Assembly (NCBI GenBank): GCA_025175895.1
Contig: CM045989.1
Location: 124,819,272 to 124,883,271 of the forward strand
Length of the DNA: 64,000 nt
Direction: 5' to 3'
Origin: Wurfbainia villosa
Lineage: Eukaryota > Streptophyta > Magnoliopsida > Zingiberales > Zingiberaceae
Below are positions 30,249 through 41,323 of this stretch, one piece after another. The notes below the pieces were generated by a model. The model was given only the letters and a program-made list of their open reading frames with translations. It was not told the origin of the DNA and made no database searches. Each line of letters opens with the position of its first letter. The stretch's first letter is position 1. Made by a program: the position numbers and the translations under genes.

Positions 30249-30572
30249 GATTTGTTTAATTTAATTATCCCTTTAAATGTTTAGCCAGATTAATCAATCT
30301 TTTTTTTTCTACCAATAGATATATTCTGTTATATCCTATTCATTGGTAATCTTATGACTTAGTGGTGGGAAGCCTATTCTCCCAAACCAACGGTTCATGG
30401 TTCGAGCCTCGGTTAACGAACCAATTTTTTTTTATTCCTATTCTTAATTATTTCTATTGTATTATTATTATTATTATTATTATTCTATTCCTATTTTTAT
30501 TATTTCTATTCTTATTCTTATTTCTATTTTCCTCTGATAAAAATATAGGGAATTAAAATTTGAGGTGTTACA
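28482..30572 (-). mobile_element. 3' LTR of a Tekay/Del-like chromovirus
   Basis: A 2,091-bp LTR with perfectly mirrored termini TGTAACACCTC and GAGGTGTTACA. On the minus strand it directly follows pol and a short purine tract (aaggtataagggat, 30,573-30,586), so it is the 3' LTR. Its outer flank is taaaa (28,477-28,481), the expected target duplication. The 5' LTR is not in the window. It contains a long TA microsatellite. Confidence 0.88.
30154..30246. repeat. (TA)n microsatellite
   Basis: About 46 uninterrupted TA dinucleotides inside the chromovirus LTR. A trinucleotide ATT run (about 30,463-30,482) lies nearby. Confidence 0.95.
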
Positions 30573-30607
30573 ATCCCTTATACCTTATAAAAGTTTCGTC
30601 CTCAAAA

Positions 30608-31988
30608 CTTAGAAAAGCTCAGGGTACTTTTGCTTCATGTCATTCTCACATTCCTAGGTTGCTTCTTCAACCCTTTGACTTTGCCATAAGACTTTTACTA
30701 ACGACATTTCTTTATTTCTTAGTTTTCTGACTGCTCGATCTATTATCTGAATAGGTCGACTTTCATGACTTAGATCTGTCTGAATTGTTACCGTCTGTGG
30801 CTCAATCACTTGGTTGGTGTTTGGGACGTGCTTCTTAAGCATTGAAACATGAAATACATTGTGGATAGCTGACATTTCCTGTGGTAGCTCTAGCTCATAA
30901 GCTATCTTACCAACTCTCTTGGTGATCAGATAGGGGCCTACATATCTGGGACTTAACTTGTCTTTCTTCCCAAATCTCATTACCCCTTTCATATCTTGAT
31001 ACATCTTGGTGGATCCAGGATGCATCGAATATGGGGTCCCATGAGCTTCTTCTAGGATCTTCTTTCTTAAGTCTGGGTCATTGGGGATACATAGGCATTC
31101 ACCCAAATATAATACTTCACTATCAGAGACACGGAATCCTTCATCCTTCCCTTCTTGGATCTCCTGCTTGATCCTTTGGATGCTAGGATCTTTGTCCTGT
31201 CTCGCTAATATATCCTCAAACAGTGTAGATACTATGGTCAAGGCGGAGAGCTGTCCAGAAATGATCTCAACTCCAAAATTCATTATCTCTTTTTTCAGTG
31301 GTTGGGATAGTGTTGCTAGGGATATCAAAGTGGCGCATGATTTTCTACTCAGCGCGTCTGCTACTTTGTTTGCCTTTCCAGGATGGTAGTGGATTTCACA
31401 GTCATAGTCCTTTACTAGCTCAAGCCATCTACGCTGTCGCATATTCAAATCTTTCTGAGTGAAAAAGTACTTCAGACTCTGGTGATCTGTGTAAATCTTG
31501 CATTGGACTCCATATAAGTAATGTCTCCAAACTTTCAGAGCAAAGACCACTGCTGCCAACTCAAGGTCATGAGTGGGGTAATTCTTTTCATAGTCCTTGA
31601 GTTGTCTAGATGCATAAGCAATGACTTTACCCTTCTGCATAAGTACTGCTCCGAGTCCCATCTTGGATGCATCACTATACAGGTCAAATCTCTCATTACT
31701 TTCTGGAAGGGTAAGCACTGGAGCACTTGTGAGTCTCCTCTTTAATTCAAGGAAACTCTTTTCACAATCTTCGGTCCATTCGAACTTCTTGTTCTTTCTG
31801 GTAAGAACCGTCAACGGTGAAGCTATCCTTGAGAAGTTTTCCACAAACTTTTGATAGTACCCTGCTAATCCGAGGAAACTTCTGACGTCACTAGCATTCT
31901 TTGGTTGACCCCAATTACTGACTGCTTCTATTTTTGTCGGGTCTACCATAACTCCATCTTTTGAAATAACATGTCCCAAAAACGACAT
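30608..31988 (-). pseudogene. Chromovirus pol: RT end, RNase H, truncated integrase, chromodomain-like tail
   Basis: In order: RT thumb (SFLGHVISKDGV); RNase H (FDLYSDASKMGLGAVL, TDHQSLKYFF, ADALSRK); the histidine half of the integrase zinc-binding domain (ILEEAHGTPYSMHPGSTKMYQDMKG). The reading then jumps, without a phase change, to the post-core GPF/Y-like segment (LSPRYVGPYLITKR) and FHVSMLKKHVP. The integrase catalytic core is absent; the junction lies near 30,975-30,995. A chromodomain-like end (RKLRNKEMSLVKVLWQ...VEEAT) follows, with a TAG in place of the expected tryptophan codon. Such chromodomains target integration to heterochromatin in this clade. The element is defective. Confidence 0.88.
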
Positions 31989-32758
31989 TTGATCAAGCCA
32001 AAACTCACACTTAGAGAACTTTGCATATAACTATCTTTGCTGAAGGGTTTGCAAGACTGTCTTCAAGTGTTCGGCATGTTCCTCCTGGGTTCTCGAGTAG
32101 GTAAGGATGTCGTCAATGAAGGCGACCACAAACTTGTCAAGGAACTTCTTAAATACCCGATTCATCAAGTCCATAAACATAGCGGGTGCATTTGTCACTC
32201 CGAGGGCATGACCACGAACTCATAGTGTCCATACCTCGTTCGGAAGGCTATTTTCGGTATATCATCCTCTTTAACTCTTACTTGATGATAACCTGACCGT
32301 AAGTCAATCTTGGAGAAAACTATGGCTCCCCTCAATTGATCAAATAAATTCTCTATCCTTGGCAGAGGATATCTGTTCTTGATCGTCACTTGATTCAAGG
32401 CTCGGTAGTCTATGCACATTCTCATAGATCCATCTTTCTTTTTCACGAACAACACTGGAGCTCCCCATGGGGAATGACTAGGGCGGATGAATCCCTTGTC
32501 CAATAACTCCCGTAATTGTTTCTGAAGCTCTTTCAATTCAGCTGGAGCCATACGATAGGGTGCTTTTGAGATTGGGTTGGTACCAGGAATAAGTTCAATC
32601 TCAAACTCAACTTCCCTTCTAGGTGCTAGTCCTGGTAGCTCGTCAGGAAATACTTTCGGGTAGTCACATACGATTGGGACTTCTTCCAGCTTTTGGCTTC
32701 TTTCTTGCTTAGTATCAACTAGATGTGCAAAATACCCAGTGCATCCACTAGCTAGCAT
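31989..32758 (-). pseudogene. Chromovirus pol: reverse transcriptase core
   Basis: The frame 32,758-32,195 includes VFPDELPGLAPRREVEF, SPWGAPVLFVKKKDG, MCIDYRALN and FSKIDLRSGYHQ. A phase change occurs at VMP (about 32,200, one base missing from the MPFG codons). After it the catalytic FIDDI (near 32,115) is in the other frame, and a TAG lies near 32,031. The order matches Ty3-gypsy pol, and the DELPGL block is typical of Tekay-type elements. Confidence 0.9.
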
Positions 32759-32761
32759 CTT

Positions 32762-33466
32762 CTAAGCTTCCATGGCGGGCAAGAACTTCTTAGTCTTCTT
32801 CCTTGGTTCTCCAATAAACTCAAATTTGGCCTCGGTCTCGAGTTGGAATACTACCCTTCGCTTACGACACTCAATGGAAGCACCGTACTTGCTAAGAAAG
32901 TTCATTCCAAAGATGACATCATAGTCATGCATGTCTAACAAGATCAAATCATTATAAAGCTCTCTGTCTAAAATTCTGACCGGCATGGCACGCAACCAGT
33001 GTGTAGATGTCATTATTTCGCCCGAAGGTAGGGTCATTAAAAACTGAATATCTAAGATATCTGGAGTTATATCTATCTTCTTAACAAATGTCATAGACAT
33101 GAAAGAATGGATTGCCCCAGTATCAAACAGTACGGTAGCATGCTGACTAAGGATAGATATCTGACCTATGACCACCGTAGAAGTATTTGCTACCTCTTCC
33201 TTGGTGAGGGAGAAGATCTGGGCATTAGGTGTAACTGATGAGCCCTTCAATCTTCCATGGCTGATGTAAGGACCCTCCAGTGCTCCCTGCATCTGATGTA
33301 GCTGAGCTGGTCTACCTCCATACTGAGTAGACTGTGGCGGAGGTAGATTGGTCTTGGTGGGGCACTGTTTGGCGAAGTGTCCCTCGACACCACATATATA
33401 ACACCCGCTCATGCCCTAGCGGCAAACTCCTGGATGCTTCCTCTCACACTTAGAACATGTAGGATA
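32762..33466 (-). pseudogene. Chromovirus gag end and aspartic protease, truncated
   Basis: The frame 33,412-32,762 begins after a TAG. Upstream of that stop, to 33,466, lies CSKCERKHPGVC, the first cysteine motif typical of Tekay gag. Then come the zinc knuckle CYICGVEGHFAKQC and the protease motif VLFDTGAIHSF. A TAG near 32,762 separates it from RT. The upstream part of gag is missing because the first LTR of the tandem array starts at 33,467. The rest of gag and the 5' LTR should lie beyond the array if it is a nested insertion. Confidence 0.85.
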
Positions 33467-35543
33467 TGTAAAATACCACAGAAAAAAAAAATTTGGTTGG
33501 TGATGCATGGTTAGGGATATACTTAGACCTAACTTAGATTTAAATGGTATGGGTTTAATTAAATGGAGCTTAGGGTTAAATTAACCTAGGGTTAACTGAA
33601 TTTTTGGGTTAATAGCTTATAGGATTAAACCCAACCCACTAACCCTCAAAAACCCGATCCACTTCCTCTCCCTTTAACGCACGCCGTTCGCCGTTCTCTC
33701 CAGTTCCCAAATTGCGTTCTCTCCTTATCCATCGCGCGACTCCACAGTTCCCCCAATCTTGCCGCCGCAAACCTTTCTTCTCCTCCATCTCGGAATCTCG
33801 CGCGCTGCCCTCCTCACCTCGCCGTCGCCCTGCGACCCACTGGCGCTCGCGATCCTCGAGCATAGCATCTTGAAATCCCCTTCTTCTCGCGATCTTTCTC
33901 CCTGCGGCAAGCGACGATGACCCGCCTTGACGATGCCACGGATGCGCCGACGGTGAAGGGGCGTGTAGCTGGGAGTCTGCGTCGGCAGCGGTTCGATTGG
34001 AAGCCGTTCTTCACGGTGATCGCCGAAGCAAGTGCCATGTTCCAGCGAGCAGAACAGGGGATAGGAAGGAGCACTGCCGGTGGAGGTTCCAACCGCTGGT
34101 AAGTCGATCTGTTTCGATTTTTCTTTCGTTGATGTTGTTAATCACAGTTGTCTATGGTGCAGGATTTGATCAGAGATGTGTATGTCTGTCGTGTCTTTGT
34201 GGAGATGGGGAGGGTGAAGCTATCTTGGATGTGTTGATGTTGGCTGTGAATCAAGCGGTGGAGCGAGCTGGAGGGTGGTTTTGTCGAAGTGTTATGCAGT
34301 TGTGAACAGGGGAGACGAGACGGAGGTTGTCGGTTCTATGGATGGCGTTGCCGGTGGTCCCCGGAGATAGTGGTCTGTTGGGTGAACGGCTGTGGGAGGT
34401 CTTCTGGTATGCGGCTGTGAGAGGGAGATGTGCTGGTTGTGCGTGAACGGAGGGGCTATGAAGTTGAGTCGGCTGTGAGCAAGGAGCGTTGGTTGTGTGA
34501 GACTATGAAGGGTTTTAACTGTGATTTGGAGGGTTGCTCGACTGTAGTTTAGTGAGAAGGGATTGATATGGAGTAGGGTGTTCCAATTAGGGTGTTAGAT
34601 CCCTAATTGGGGTGTAACGGGAGTAGCTGTGAACAAGGTTGTGCCTATGGTGCTCTAATATGCTTTGTGTATGGGCTGTGAAGGACTGTGAATGATGCTA
34701 AGATGCTCTGTTTGGGGATACTCGAGTGTGGAGCCAAGAACAATGAGTTGAATGTGAGTTCGATTGAAGTAGAATAGACAGCCTGTGGTAAGACGGCAGA
34801 TTTGAAGGTTTTATTTATGTCCCGTGGTGGGGTTGTGATCGACCTAGTGGTGCGCTGGAGCGAGGGGGATGAATGCTATTCGTGTGAATAAGTCGGGAGT
34901 TCAATAGAAAGAGCTAAATTGGTGTGAATTGGCCATGAGTGATTAGGGGGTTTCTAATTTGTATTTAATAAAAGGATGCAAATATAGAAACAATATACTA
35001 GTAAATTAGTATGTTATCGTGTGCTGGAAATTAATCGTAACTGATGATATTTGCAGGACATGGATACAAGGCAAATATTCACGGACGTGAAGACAATTGG
35101 TGTCTACAAAGCAGGTGGGTAATTTCCTACCTGGTCCGGGTAGTTGTATTTTATTCAGATTTAGTCATTGATATGAGCATGTTAGGTGTTCATATTACCT
35201 TGACCATGTTCATTTTATCGTATGCTTGATCCTTTACCGTTGGCTATTAACTCTATTGCTGATATCATGTTTATTTTATCATGATTAGGAGTTATACATA
35301 TAGGTGATGCAAGTAACTTAGAATTTGTTTAAGTTAAGTGCAAATGGTAAAGTCCGGATGACAACCTGATTGTACATTGGGCAAAAAGGTCATCCGTAGG
35401 TAGATAATGACTTTAACCTAAGGTAAGTTCTAGTACCCTTAGGTTGTATGTTACCACCGAACATGTGTTGTGTAAATGGTCAGAGGAATGATACTTAGGG
35501 TATCGCTACGGACCGGTGGTCCTAGCTTGTTATAATCAGATGA

Positions 35544-35691
35544 GTACGACTCTCACGGTGATGTAGAGTGTGTCGAGTAGATTAGTATGACTCTCTACAG
35601 GATAGAGTATTATGATCAGTTGAGTACGACTCTCTACAGGATAGAGAGTGCGTCGAGTAGATTGGTATGACTCTCTACAGGATAGAGAGTC
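35544..35691. repeat. Hairpin minisatellite in LTR1 (also in LTR2-4)
   Basis: A ~41-bp half-unit recurs about four times, alternating as an ~82-bp unit. Each half-unit carries ACTCTCTA-CAGGA-TAGAGAGT, an 8-bp perfect stem with a 5-nt loop. Counterparts lie at 43,387-43,540, 51,134-51,285 and 58,914-59,066. The first hairpin is degraded in LTR1, and LTR2 is degraded throughout. Confidence 0.85.
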
Positions 35692-36164
35692 TATGGTGGA
35701 TGTCTGTATGTGAGACATTGCATTCATGCATTTACATGCACGCTGGCGACGAGGTCTCCCTTGTGGTTGAGAGGGTCGTCAGTCATCCTGCCTCCACGGT
35801 TACTCATAGGAGGAGTAACCGGTGTGAGGGCAGAGCATTGAGGTGCCGCACTCTACCACTATAGACGGTGGTAGTTGGATTTGCGTGCCGTAGTCCTGCG
35901 TGTGTGGTACTCGACCACTCATGGGTAGTGACTGTCGGAGTGACCAACAGCAGGGACCCCCATCGTGTAGCTTGCTCTTTACGCTTATATGCTACTCGAT
36001 CATACTGCCCACTCGGCCACTCGAGAGTAGTGGTTGGTGTTGAGTTGGGACAGTTGTCATGCTCGAGCCACCGAGGCCACACTGGGGTCGTGGTAGCTTT
36101 AGGGTGAGCCGACATGACCATGCATGCTGCATAGCCGTATCTGATGGCGCTTTGCATATTACCA

Positions 36165-36260
36165 TATATATATACATATATGCATGTATATATATATATA
36201 TATATATGGATGGTTGAGATTAATATATATATGGATACAGTCTATATATATATGATTATT
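36165..36260. repeat. TA-rich microsatellite in LTR1 (also in LTR2-4)
   Basis: Imperfect (TA)n with interspersed acatatatgc and gatgg spacers. Counterparts lie near 43,998-44,100, 51,755-51,890 and 59,535-59,635. Copy length differs between LTRs (LTR3 is longest), as expected of a microsatellite. Confidence 0.85.
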
Positions 36261-37289
36261 GTGATGTTGCATTTGTTTGTACTATGCTTGCTGCATTTGG
36301 GTGGACATCATATTCATGCATATCTCTTGCATTTGTTATACGATTGTGTCGGATGTAGGTATGTGTTGGACAAACCATAGATACCTTGACCTGTAGCATG
36401 AGTAGATTATGTGTTGGTATTACTCTTCCTGTTATATATATGTTGGATATATGTTCAGGTTAGATTAGAGTAGTGTAGCAGACTTCAGGTATGTCTGCAT
36501 TTTATGTTATTCATTTCAGTTAGACGGTATATGCTTGTATTTACATACTATACTGATATACCTGTTGTACATCTAGATATGTCGTTGAAATACATGTGAT
36601 ATTACATATATACATGTTTTCTATTACTCGAAGTTTTACTCACCACCCCATGACCACAGGTTTTACATGGCCTAGTAATGGTAGCCGACTTCGTGATGGA
36701 CTTGGAACACCGCTGGCTGACATCATCTCATCTCAACTCCGAGAGTCCGGATTTTTTGTGTTCTCATTGTATTCCGTTATGGATTTGTTTTATGTAATGA
36801 TTGTAGTTGTGACTATTGATGTTGTACCATTTTCTTCCTTTCTGGTTTTATTATGGTGTCCTGAGTCGGTGTTAGTCATACCGGTATGCTGTGTGTTGTC
36901 GTTTGTTGATTGTAGTATGTTTCCACTGTGCCTTGTGTAGTTTTTGTTTTCATACATATGTATTGTTGTTATTGTGGGCCTACGGGCCTTATATTAACCC
37001 GAAATGTTGCCACGTACAGGGGAGGTGTCGTCCGTTTGATTTTCGGCTCGGTATGCTCTCGGGGCGTGACAACTTTATTGGTATCAGAGCCCAAGGTTCT
37101 GCGATGCCATACAATGTTGTTTTTGTGTCGAGTCTTGGATTCTCGGGAGTCGATTTATTCGGTTTTGGTTTTTGAGATGAGATGGACAGCGGTCTGAGCT
37201 CCAAGCAGCACGAGGTAAGAATTCCTGAAAAACTTATGGTTTAGTAGATATTTATCTAAACTTGATCAATAGGTGTATACAATAGAGTT

Positions 37290-37409
37290 ATGACACCTTT
37301 GCAGACTTGTAGTAGGGGTCGTCCACCGAGGCGACCAACCGGAGTGACCTTTAGGGTCGATACTCCTGGTTATGTTGACTATGCTTTTAATGTTAATAAC
37401 AGGGAATAA
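37290..37409 (+). pseudogene. Gag start remnant, internal region 1
   Basis: The first ATG after the primer site opens 39 codons (MTPLQTCSRGRPPRRPTGV...) with the arginine/proline-rich start usual for chromovirus gag, then TAA. The same start and stop occur in copies 2-4 (ATG at 45,071, 52,901 and 60,675). Confidence 0.6.
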
Positions 37410-39444
37410 CCTGTAGTGAGTTGGTTATTGTTCGTAGCCGTGGTATGAGTTGACCCCGGAAATGACCTGTTGGGTCTGTGAGTCTTGAACCTGGGTCGAG
37501 AAGGTGATTTACCTTTGAGAGTCGACTGATACCGAGTCGGAAAATAGGCGCAAGTCGTCACATTTATTATGGAAATCAGAGACTACAGTCTTAGAGATTT
37601 CCACTAACTGTGCTAGTCAGATCATTACCTGTGGATAATGAACAGACTTGTAGACTATTTGTTGGTGCAGATAGCGAAAGGTTAGGTTACGGTGTTTCAT
37701 AGGGATTTTGTCCCTGAGTTGTTCGTACTGAGTTGTATAACTTTGAGAGTACTTTGAGTACTTAACTCATGTTATACCGAGAAAGAAGAGTTGTCTGCAT
37801 ACCAGTATCGAGATCAAGCCGGTATTTGGTGATAAATGCAGAAAATAATCTTCGGGAAATAAAACATCACTTGATCATGGTTTAGTGATGTTGAAAGAGT
37901 ATATTTCCTCGTGTCACTTTTAGTGACACATTGTAAGGAATTCTTGAGCTTCAAGAAAGGGTGTTCGGTTAGTAACAGTGTACTGTGCAGAGTCGTGAGA
38001 CTTGCAGAGGTTATGACCACCTAATAGCTCAAGAAGATGAATGTATATTTTAAGCCACCTACGATTGTTGGCTTATAGTTGGATTAGGATGCCGGGATCT
38101 TCTATCAGATCCTACCGGAAGACGTTGGATTGAGACAAGAGTTTAGAAATGACTCCGTACAAGGGTTTAAGAGTTGGAGACCGATAAGCAAATATTGCAG
38201 GTCAACTTAATAGAGTTAGAAGTCTCCGAATGTTGGATAAAAGGAGCAATATCAAGGTCACAGGCCTTGAGCTACTTTTCGATTATAGAAGACCAATCGC
38301 AGATCATCAGAATGTTCTTGTGGATATCAGCAAAATCAGAACAAAGACTTCGAAGGGATTATGTGCGTGCAGTGCATATCACGAAGACACGCGAAGTCAA
38401 ATTATCCGTTGGAGCAGTTCAACTGTTGCTATTGTTGAGCAACCAGGACAGTGGAGGAGGTGTACCTTAAAGACTCAGTTGAAGACTACCAATGGTGTTC
38501 CGGGAGGATGATGCACCGTCTCGACAGCAGAGATCAGCACAGAAGATTGTGTTATCTTAACAACAACAACCTACTATCTCAGGCGTGGTTGGAGTTCCTT
38601 GATACTCCCCTTCAGCAGAAATCAACACAGAAGCAGCATCAGCAGAAGACATCATAGAAGATTCAGCAGACAACAACAGTTACCTCCAGATGTGATTTGA
38701 TTAGTACAGAGGAGTATCGACGATGGTCGTATTTATTCAGTATTCTATAATTGCAGCTCGTAGGATTAAGGGATGGATCAGATGATCTAGGGAAAAATCC
38801 CCGAGGCATTCGTCGCAGAAATGCGACCGCTTTGTTGCGGACTGTTGAATCTGATCTTTTCTCTTCGGAGAAAGGCCGAGACCTGTGTGGAGCCTTTTGG
38901 ATCGGATCAACAGATATTTGATCGTTCAGGGTATGATTTTAGTTTACTCTCAAAGTTAATATATTGAGAGATGCTTGTAGTTACAGGTATCTGTGTCTAG
39001 AACATTCTTAGTTTGATTAGAAGGGTCCTTTACATCGACTTGGGGGTCGATGGTATCTCTACCGTCAAGTAAGATGAGTATCAACAATTAAGAAGTCAAG
39101 GGATGCCCTTAGACTCGGATAGACATATCTTTACTGTAGACATATCCTTACGGATGGTCAAGTTGTTGAGATTATAGTATGATTATGTCTCTCAAATGTG
39201 CGTATAATCCGAGAGCATACGGATGTAATTTCGGATGAACTCCTAGTCTTGCCGTTGCTTAGGCAAGTGGAGTAGGCGATCGAAATGATTGCGAAAATAG
39301 TCCGGTATCGAAGATCACATATCGAGTGATAGTTTTGTAGGTATCAGTGTTGCTAAACACTATAGAAATTGGAAGAATGTAAGTTGTAATTATAGGAGAT
39401 GTTGGAGGGGATAATTATCTATCCCAGTATTTCTCCTTGAGAAG

Positions 39445-39690
39445 ATCCGGTACTCTTTGTTGAAAGAGAGATGGACCTTTGAAATTATGCATCGATTATC
39501 GAAGATGGAATGCGATAATTGTTGAAAGTAAATATCGTACGTTGAGGATAAATGATCTGTTTAGATCAGCGAATAACACCTGTGTATACTCTAGGATTGG
39601 TTTACGACTGGAGTGTTGATATCGTAGTGACATGGCGTCATACAATTATCATTGTCGTTGTGATGATTGATATATCATCAGCTTAGAGTA
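39445..39690 (+). pseudogene. Reverse transcriptase remnant, internal region 1
   Basis: Degenerate but ordered RT pieces: PVLFVE, a broken CIDYR-like stretch, then KYRTLRINDLFRSANNTCVYSRIGL, matching the RT pattern around PLPRIDDLFDQL and FSKIDL. Stops and phase changes interrupt it. Counterparts begin near 47,228, 55,043 and 62,783. Confidence 0.65.
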
Positions 39691-40469
39691 AAAAGGGGAT
39701 GCAGGTGTGTGGAGACGACAATTTCATACTTGGTATAAATTGTATGAATTTTGATTAAGTTGCTAGACTAATTAACGATTTAGTCGTCATTGGATTTGAG
39801 AATCGTGTATCCTTAACACGATTGGATCCTTTTGTAGTTGTTGGAGTTGCGTAACTTGGCCACTGTTGATTGTGGTAGTTGGAGTTGCGCACTCGATCAC
39901 AGTAGATGGCGATTTTCCTTGTATGTTTTGGTTAGTTCTGTAGATGTGGATAGAATGTTTGGCATTACTATACCACGGACTTGTTTGACAAAGGTGATGA
40001 TGGAAATCATTTAGTAAGTCAGAAACCGCATAAGACCTAGACGACGGTTAACTTTTACATGAGTATTAGTTAACCCTTCCGGAGTGGATAAAAAGGATGA
40101 TGTACGCAAATGCGTCGTTTCAGGGATCGGAACAATTCCGATGCAGTTGAATGAGACATATCTTATGCTTATGTCAGTTAAGGAACTACGAGATAAGCGG
40201 TCATACTTATGACGTGGGCTTAGTAGTTATTATCCTGATTAGTAGATGTATGAAGCAGGAATGCTCATGGGATTTTGGATTAGCTACTGGGTAGCTACTA
40301 TAGAGTTGTTGGAACTCGAACAATTGCAACAAGGGACATTGGTCGCTAAAGTCTCCCATGCACTTACAGAGTGTGTGGTGGAGTGGATTTTGAATGGTTG
40401 ATGGACTCCCCTTTTAAGAAAATAATCCCCCATCTCTGATAAGGATAGTGGGTTCCGGAGTTGCAATGT

Positions 40470-41270
40470 TTAAGGTAGAGTTGCTACAGAAAGCACATCA
40501 TTTGAGATGGGCTATATACCTTGGTGGTACTTGGAGGTACTGAGATTGAAATGCTTATACTGGTAGAACGATATAAAAAGAGATATGACAGATTTTGTTG
40601 CTCGATGTTTAGTATGCCAGTAGGTGAAGGCTGAACATCAGAAACTTGCTGGATTGCTCTAGAAAATTCCAAATTTCGGAATGGAAGTGGGAGCATATCA
40701 CTATTGATTTCGTTACGAGGTTGCCTAGAACCCGTAAAAGACATGATGTGATTTAGGTGATCGTGGATCGACTAATCGAATCAGCTCATTTCCTTCCTAT
40801 TCGTGGGTCGTACTCGTTGGATCGTCCGACAAAGTTGTGCCGAAAGATTATCGATCGCACAGAGTACTTTTGAGTACTATATCTGATAGAGACCCGCGAT
40901 TTACCTTGCGATTTTGGTAGAGTCTGTATCAGACCATGGGCATAGAGCTTCGACTCAGTACAACATTTCATCCATAGACGGATGGACAGTTTGAGCGTAT
41001 GATTCAGACATTGGAAAATCTATTGAGATCCTATATCATGGATTTCAGAGGCAGTTAGGAGGACCACGTTCATTCAGTGGAATCTGCCTATAACGACCGA
41101 AGAGTTACGTAGACCGGGGACGAAAACCATCCGACTTATAAAAGTTGGATGACAGCATCATACCGATGAGGAGGCTACGTGAGAGCTGGAAGATACTATC
41201 CGAGCTCGATACCCTCATCTGTTCACTTGAGGAATGTATGTGGTTCTTTCGGAAACTTGTTTAAAGTAAT
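40470..41270 (+). pseudogene. Integrase and chromodomain remnant, internal region 1
   Basis: Remnant of the zinc-binding region (LLQKAHHLRWAIY), then the catalytic-core start (KWEHITIDFVTRLPRTRKRHDVI, stop, VIVDRLIESAHFLPI) and the aspartate-containing DRDPRF-like part. A deletion follows, then a final ELEDTIRARYPHLF, like the end of chromodomain-bearing integrases. Counterparts: 48,220-49,010 (where 48,391-48,666 is an open frame without the stop), 56,060-56,850, and partly 63,825-64,000. Confidence 0.75.
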
Positions 41271-41323
41271 TTTTTCATGTTAGTACGAAATTTGGGGACC
41301 AAATTTTTATAAGTGGGGGGGAA

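Larger units (their letters stand above)
33467..37071 (+). mobile_element. Array LTR1
   Basis: 3,605 bp, from TGTAAAATACC to GGGGCGTGACA. The left flank is ggata (33,462-33,466) in the older chromovirus gag. It includes a GC-rich leader-like zone (33,660-34,100), a hairpin minisatellite (35,544-35,691) and a TA-rich microsatellite (36,165-36,260). Its minisatellite and several bases (e.g. gttcgattgaag) differ from the other LTRs. Confidence 0.92.
37072..41323 (+). mobile_element. Array internal region 1 (decayed gag-pol)
   Basis: Begins with actttat and the tRNA-Met primer site TGGTATCAGAGC (37,079-37,090), and ends with a purine tract aagtgggggggaa before LTR2. Gag, RT and integrase remnants lie in the right order, but no frame is longer than about 100 codons. 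At 4.25 kb it is short for an autonomous chromovirus as I recall, consistent with deletions. Confidence 0.88.

Noticed and set aside
33917..34102. A 61-codon frame (MTRLDDATDAPTVKGRVAG...) repeated at 41,774 and 49,507
   Set aside because: It is repeated only because it lies in the LTRs. It has no recognisable domain, and in LTR4 it is destroyed. It is more likely the GC-rich transcribed leader than a gene.
35540..35700. CRISPR-like direct repeats with hairpins
   Set aside because: The repeats are contiguous minisatellite units with no unique spacers, in a plant retrotransposon LTR.
36144..36380. Frames rich in Tyr-Ile repeats near the LTR microsatellites
   Set aside because: They are translations of (TA)n repeats.
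37814..38657. Overlapping frames of 60-98 codons repeated in every internal region
   Set aside because: They sit in several phases over the same decayed gag region and are conserved only because the DNA copies are nearly identical. A real gene would show one preferred frame.
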